A stretch of 17,860 nucleotides of DNA from Glaciecola sp. UBA983 (GTDB lineage: Bacteria; Pseudomonadota; Gammaproteobacteria; Enterobacterales; Alteromonadaceae), in assembly GCA_002292215.1 (NCBI GenBank), contig DBBN01000001.1, positions 14,748-32,607 of the forward strand, given 5' to 3'. The notes beneath the pieces are model-generated. The model searched no databases. It saw only the letters and a program-made list of their open reading frames with translations, and had not been told where the DNA came from. Within the stretch, counting starts at the first letter, position 1. Every line of letters begins with the position of its first letter. A program made the position numbers and the translations under genes. Shown piece after piece: positions 17,481 through 17,860 of this stretch.

Positions 17481-17860
17481 TTAGACTCGGCCTGTTGCGC
17501 GTAGCATCCACGCGGTTTTTTCATGCACTCGCATACGGTCAGACACTAATGCAGACGTTGATTCATCATCCGCATTTTGGGCTAGCTGTAATACTTGACG
17601 CGATGTTTTGATAACTTGTTCATGACCTTTGGTAAGTAATTCAACCATCTCTGAAGAGCTGGGTACTCCGTCGACTTCAGCAATAGAACTAAGTTGAGAA
17701 AAAGCTTTATACGTTCCAGGAGCTGCCACGTCTAATGTGCGAATGCGTTCAGCGATATCATCTACCGCAATAGCAAGTTCGGTATAGTGCTCTTCAAACA
17801 TTAAGTGCAGTTCACGAAAATGAATGCCGGTAACGTTCCAATGAAAATTATGCGTTTGTA
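17481..17860 (-). CDS. dps: Dps-family ferritin-like DNA-binding protein, 5' end outside window
   Basis: The frame is open through the right edge and reads [19 protein letters not shown] before the first internal ATG at 17801. The gene therefore starts outside the window and the ATG at 17801 is not its start. Ferroxidase ligands of the Dps dimer interface are visible: His of FHW, His of ELHLM, a Glu in FEEHY, and Asp/Glu in VDDIAER. The C-terminus ([18 protein letters not shown]) is the normal family ending. Dps dodecamers oxidise and store Fe2+ using peroxide and protect DNA. The VIT-family gene follows directly, so the two probably act together against iron and oxidative stress. Confidence 0.93.
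   Translation of the reverse strand, partial: QTHNFHWNVTGIHFRELHLMFEEHYTELAIAVDDIAERIRTLDVAAPGTYKAFSQLSSIAEVDGVPSSSEMVELLTKGHEQVIKTSRQVLQLAQNADDESTSALVSDRMRVHEKTAWMLRATGRV

Overview
The window looks like chromosomal DNA of a marine gammaproteobacterium, probably of the Alteromonadales type. The pointers are moderate to low GC, a glycine-rich lipoprotein linker directly after the lipobox cysteine, a lipoprotein prolyl oligopeptidase, an alginate lyase relic, a small TIGR02450-type protein, and above all a complete proteobacterial dedicated sortase (Pds) locus. The organism is inferred from gene content only.

Layout. (1) 2-2266 (+) is a large surface lipoprotein cut by the left window edge. 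It converges on a prolyl oligopeptidase (2357-4528, -), with a perfect 15-bp hairpin terminator between them. (2) 4629-5315 (-) is a GntR/FadR-type (FCD) regulator. (3) 5495-5571 (+) is tRNA-Arg(CCG). (4) 5657-9983 is a decayed segment. It holds an N-terminally truncated outer-membrane beta-barrel gene, a sulfide:quinone oxidoreductase with an internal deletion of about 90 codons, a possible antisense Crp/Fnr-like relic, and a PL7 alginate lyase with a lost N-terminus plus a frameshift. Two intact genes sit among them: a short-chain dehydrogenase (7740-8660, +) and a small tryptophan-rich protein (8710-8925, -).

(5) 9992-16776 is the Pds system. The sortase, its VIT/vWA substrate with an LPQTA sorting signal, and the OmpA-like PdsO lie on the minus strand. 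PdsR (response regulator) and PdsS (histidine kinase with a CBM9-like ectodomain) diverge on the plus strand. The shared 210-bp intergenic region carries a 15-bp direct repeat at a 32-bp period. The kinase and regulator probably control expression of the surface protein, the sortase that processes it, and the peptidoglycan-linked partner. (6) 16793-17860 (-) is a Dps ferritin gene, cut by the right edge, followed by a VIT1/CCC1-family iron/manganese transporter. This looks like an iron-detoxification pair.

The least expected sequence signal is a REP-like 15-bp inverted repeat inside the sortase-substrate gene. It reads in frame as two near-identical decapeptides, and a 17-bp copy of one arm lies 1.35 kb away in the same gene. 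The Pds system is a known genome-defined family whose biology is poorly understood; nothing here is certain to be an undescribed system.
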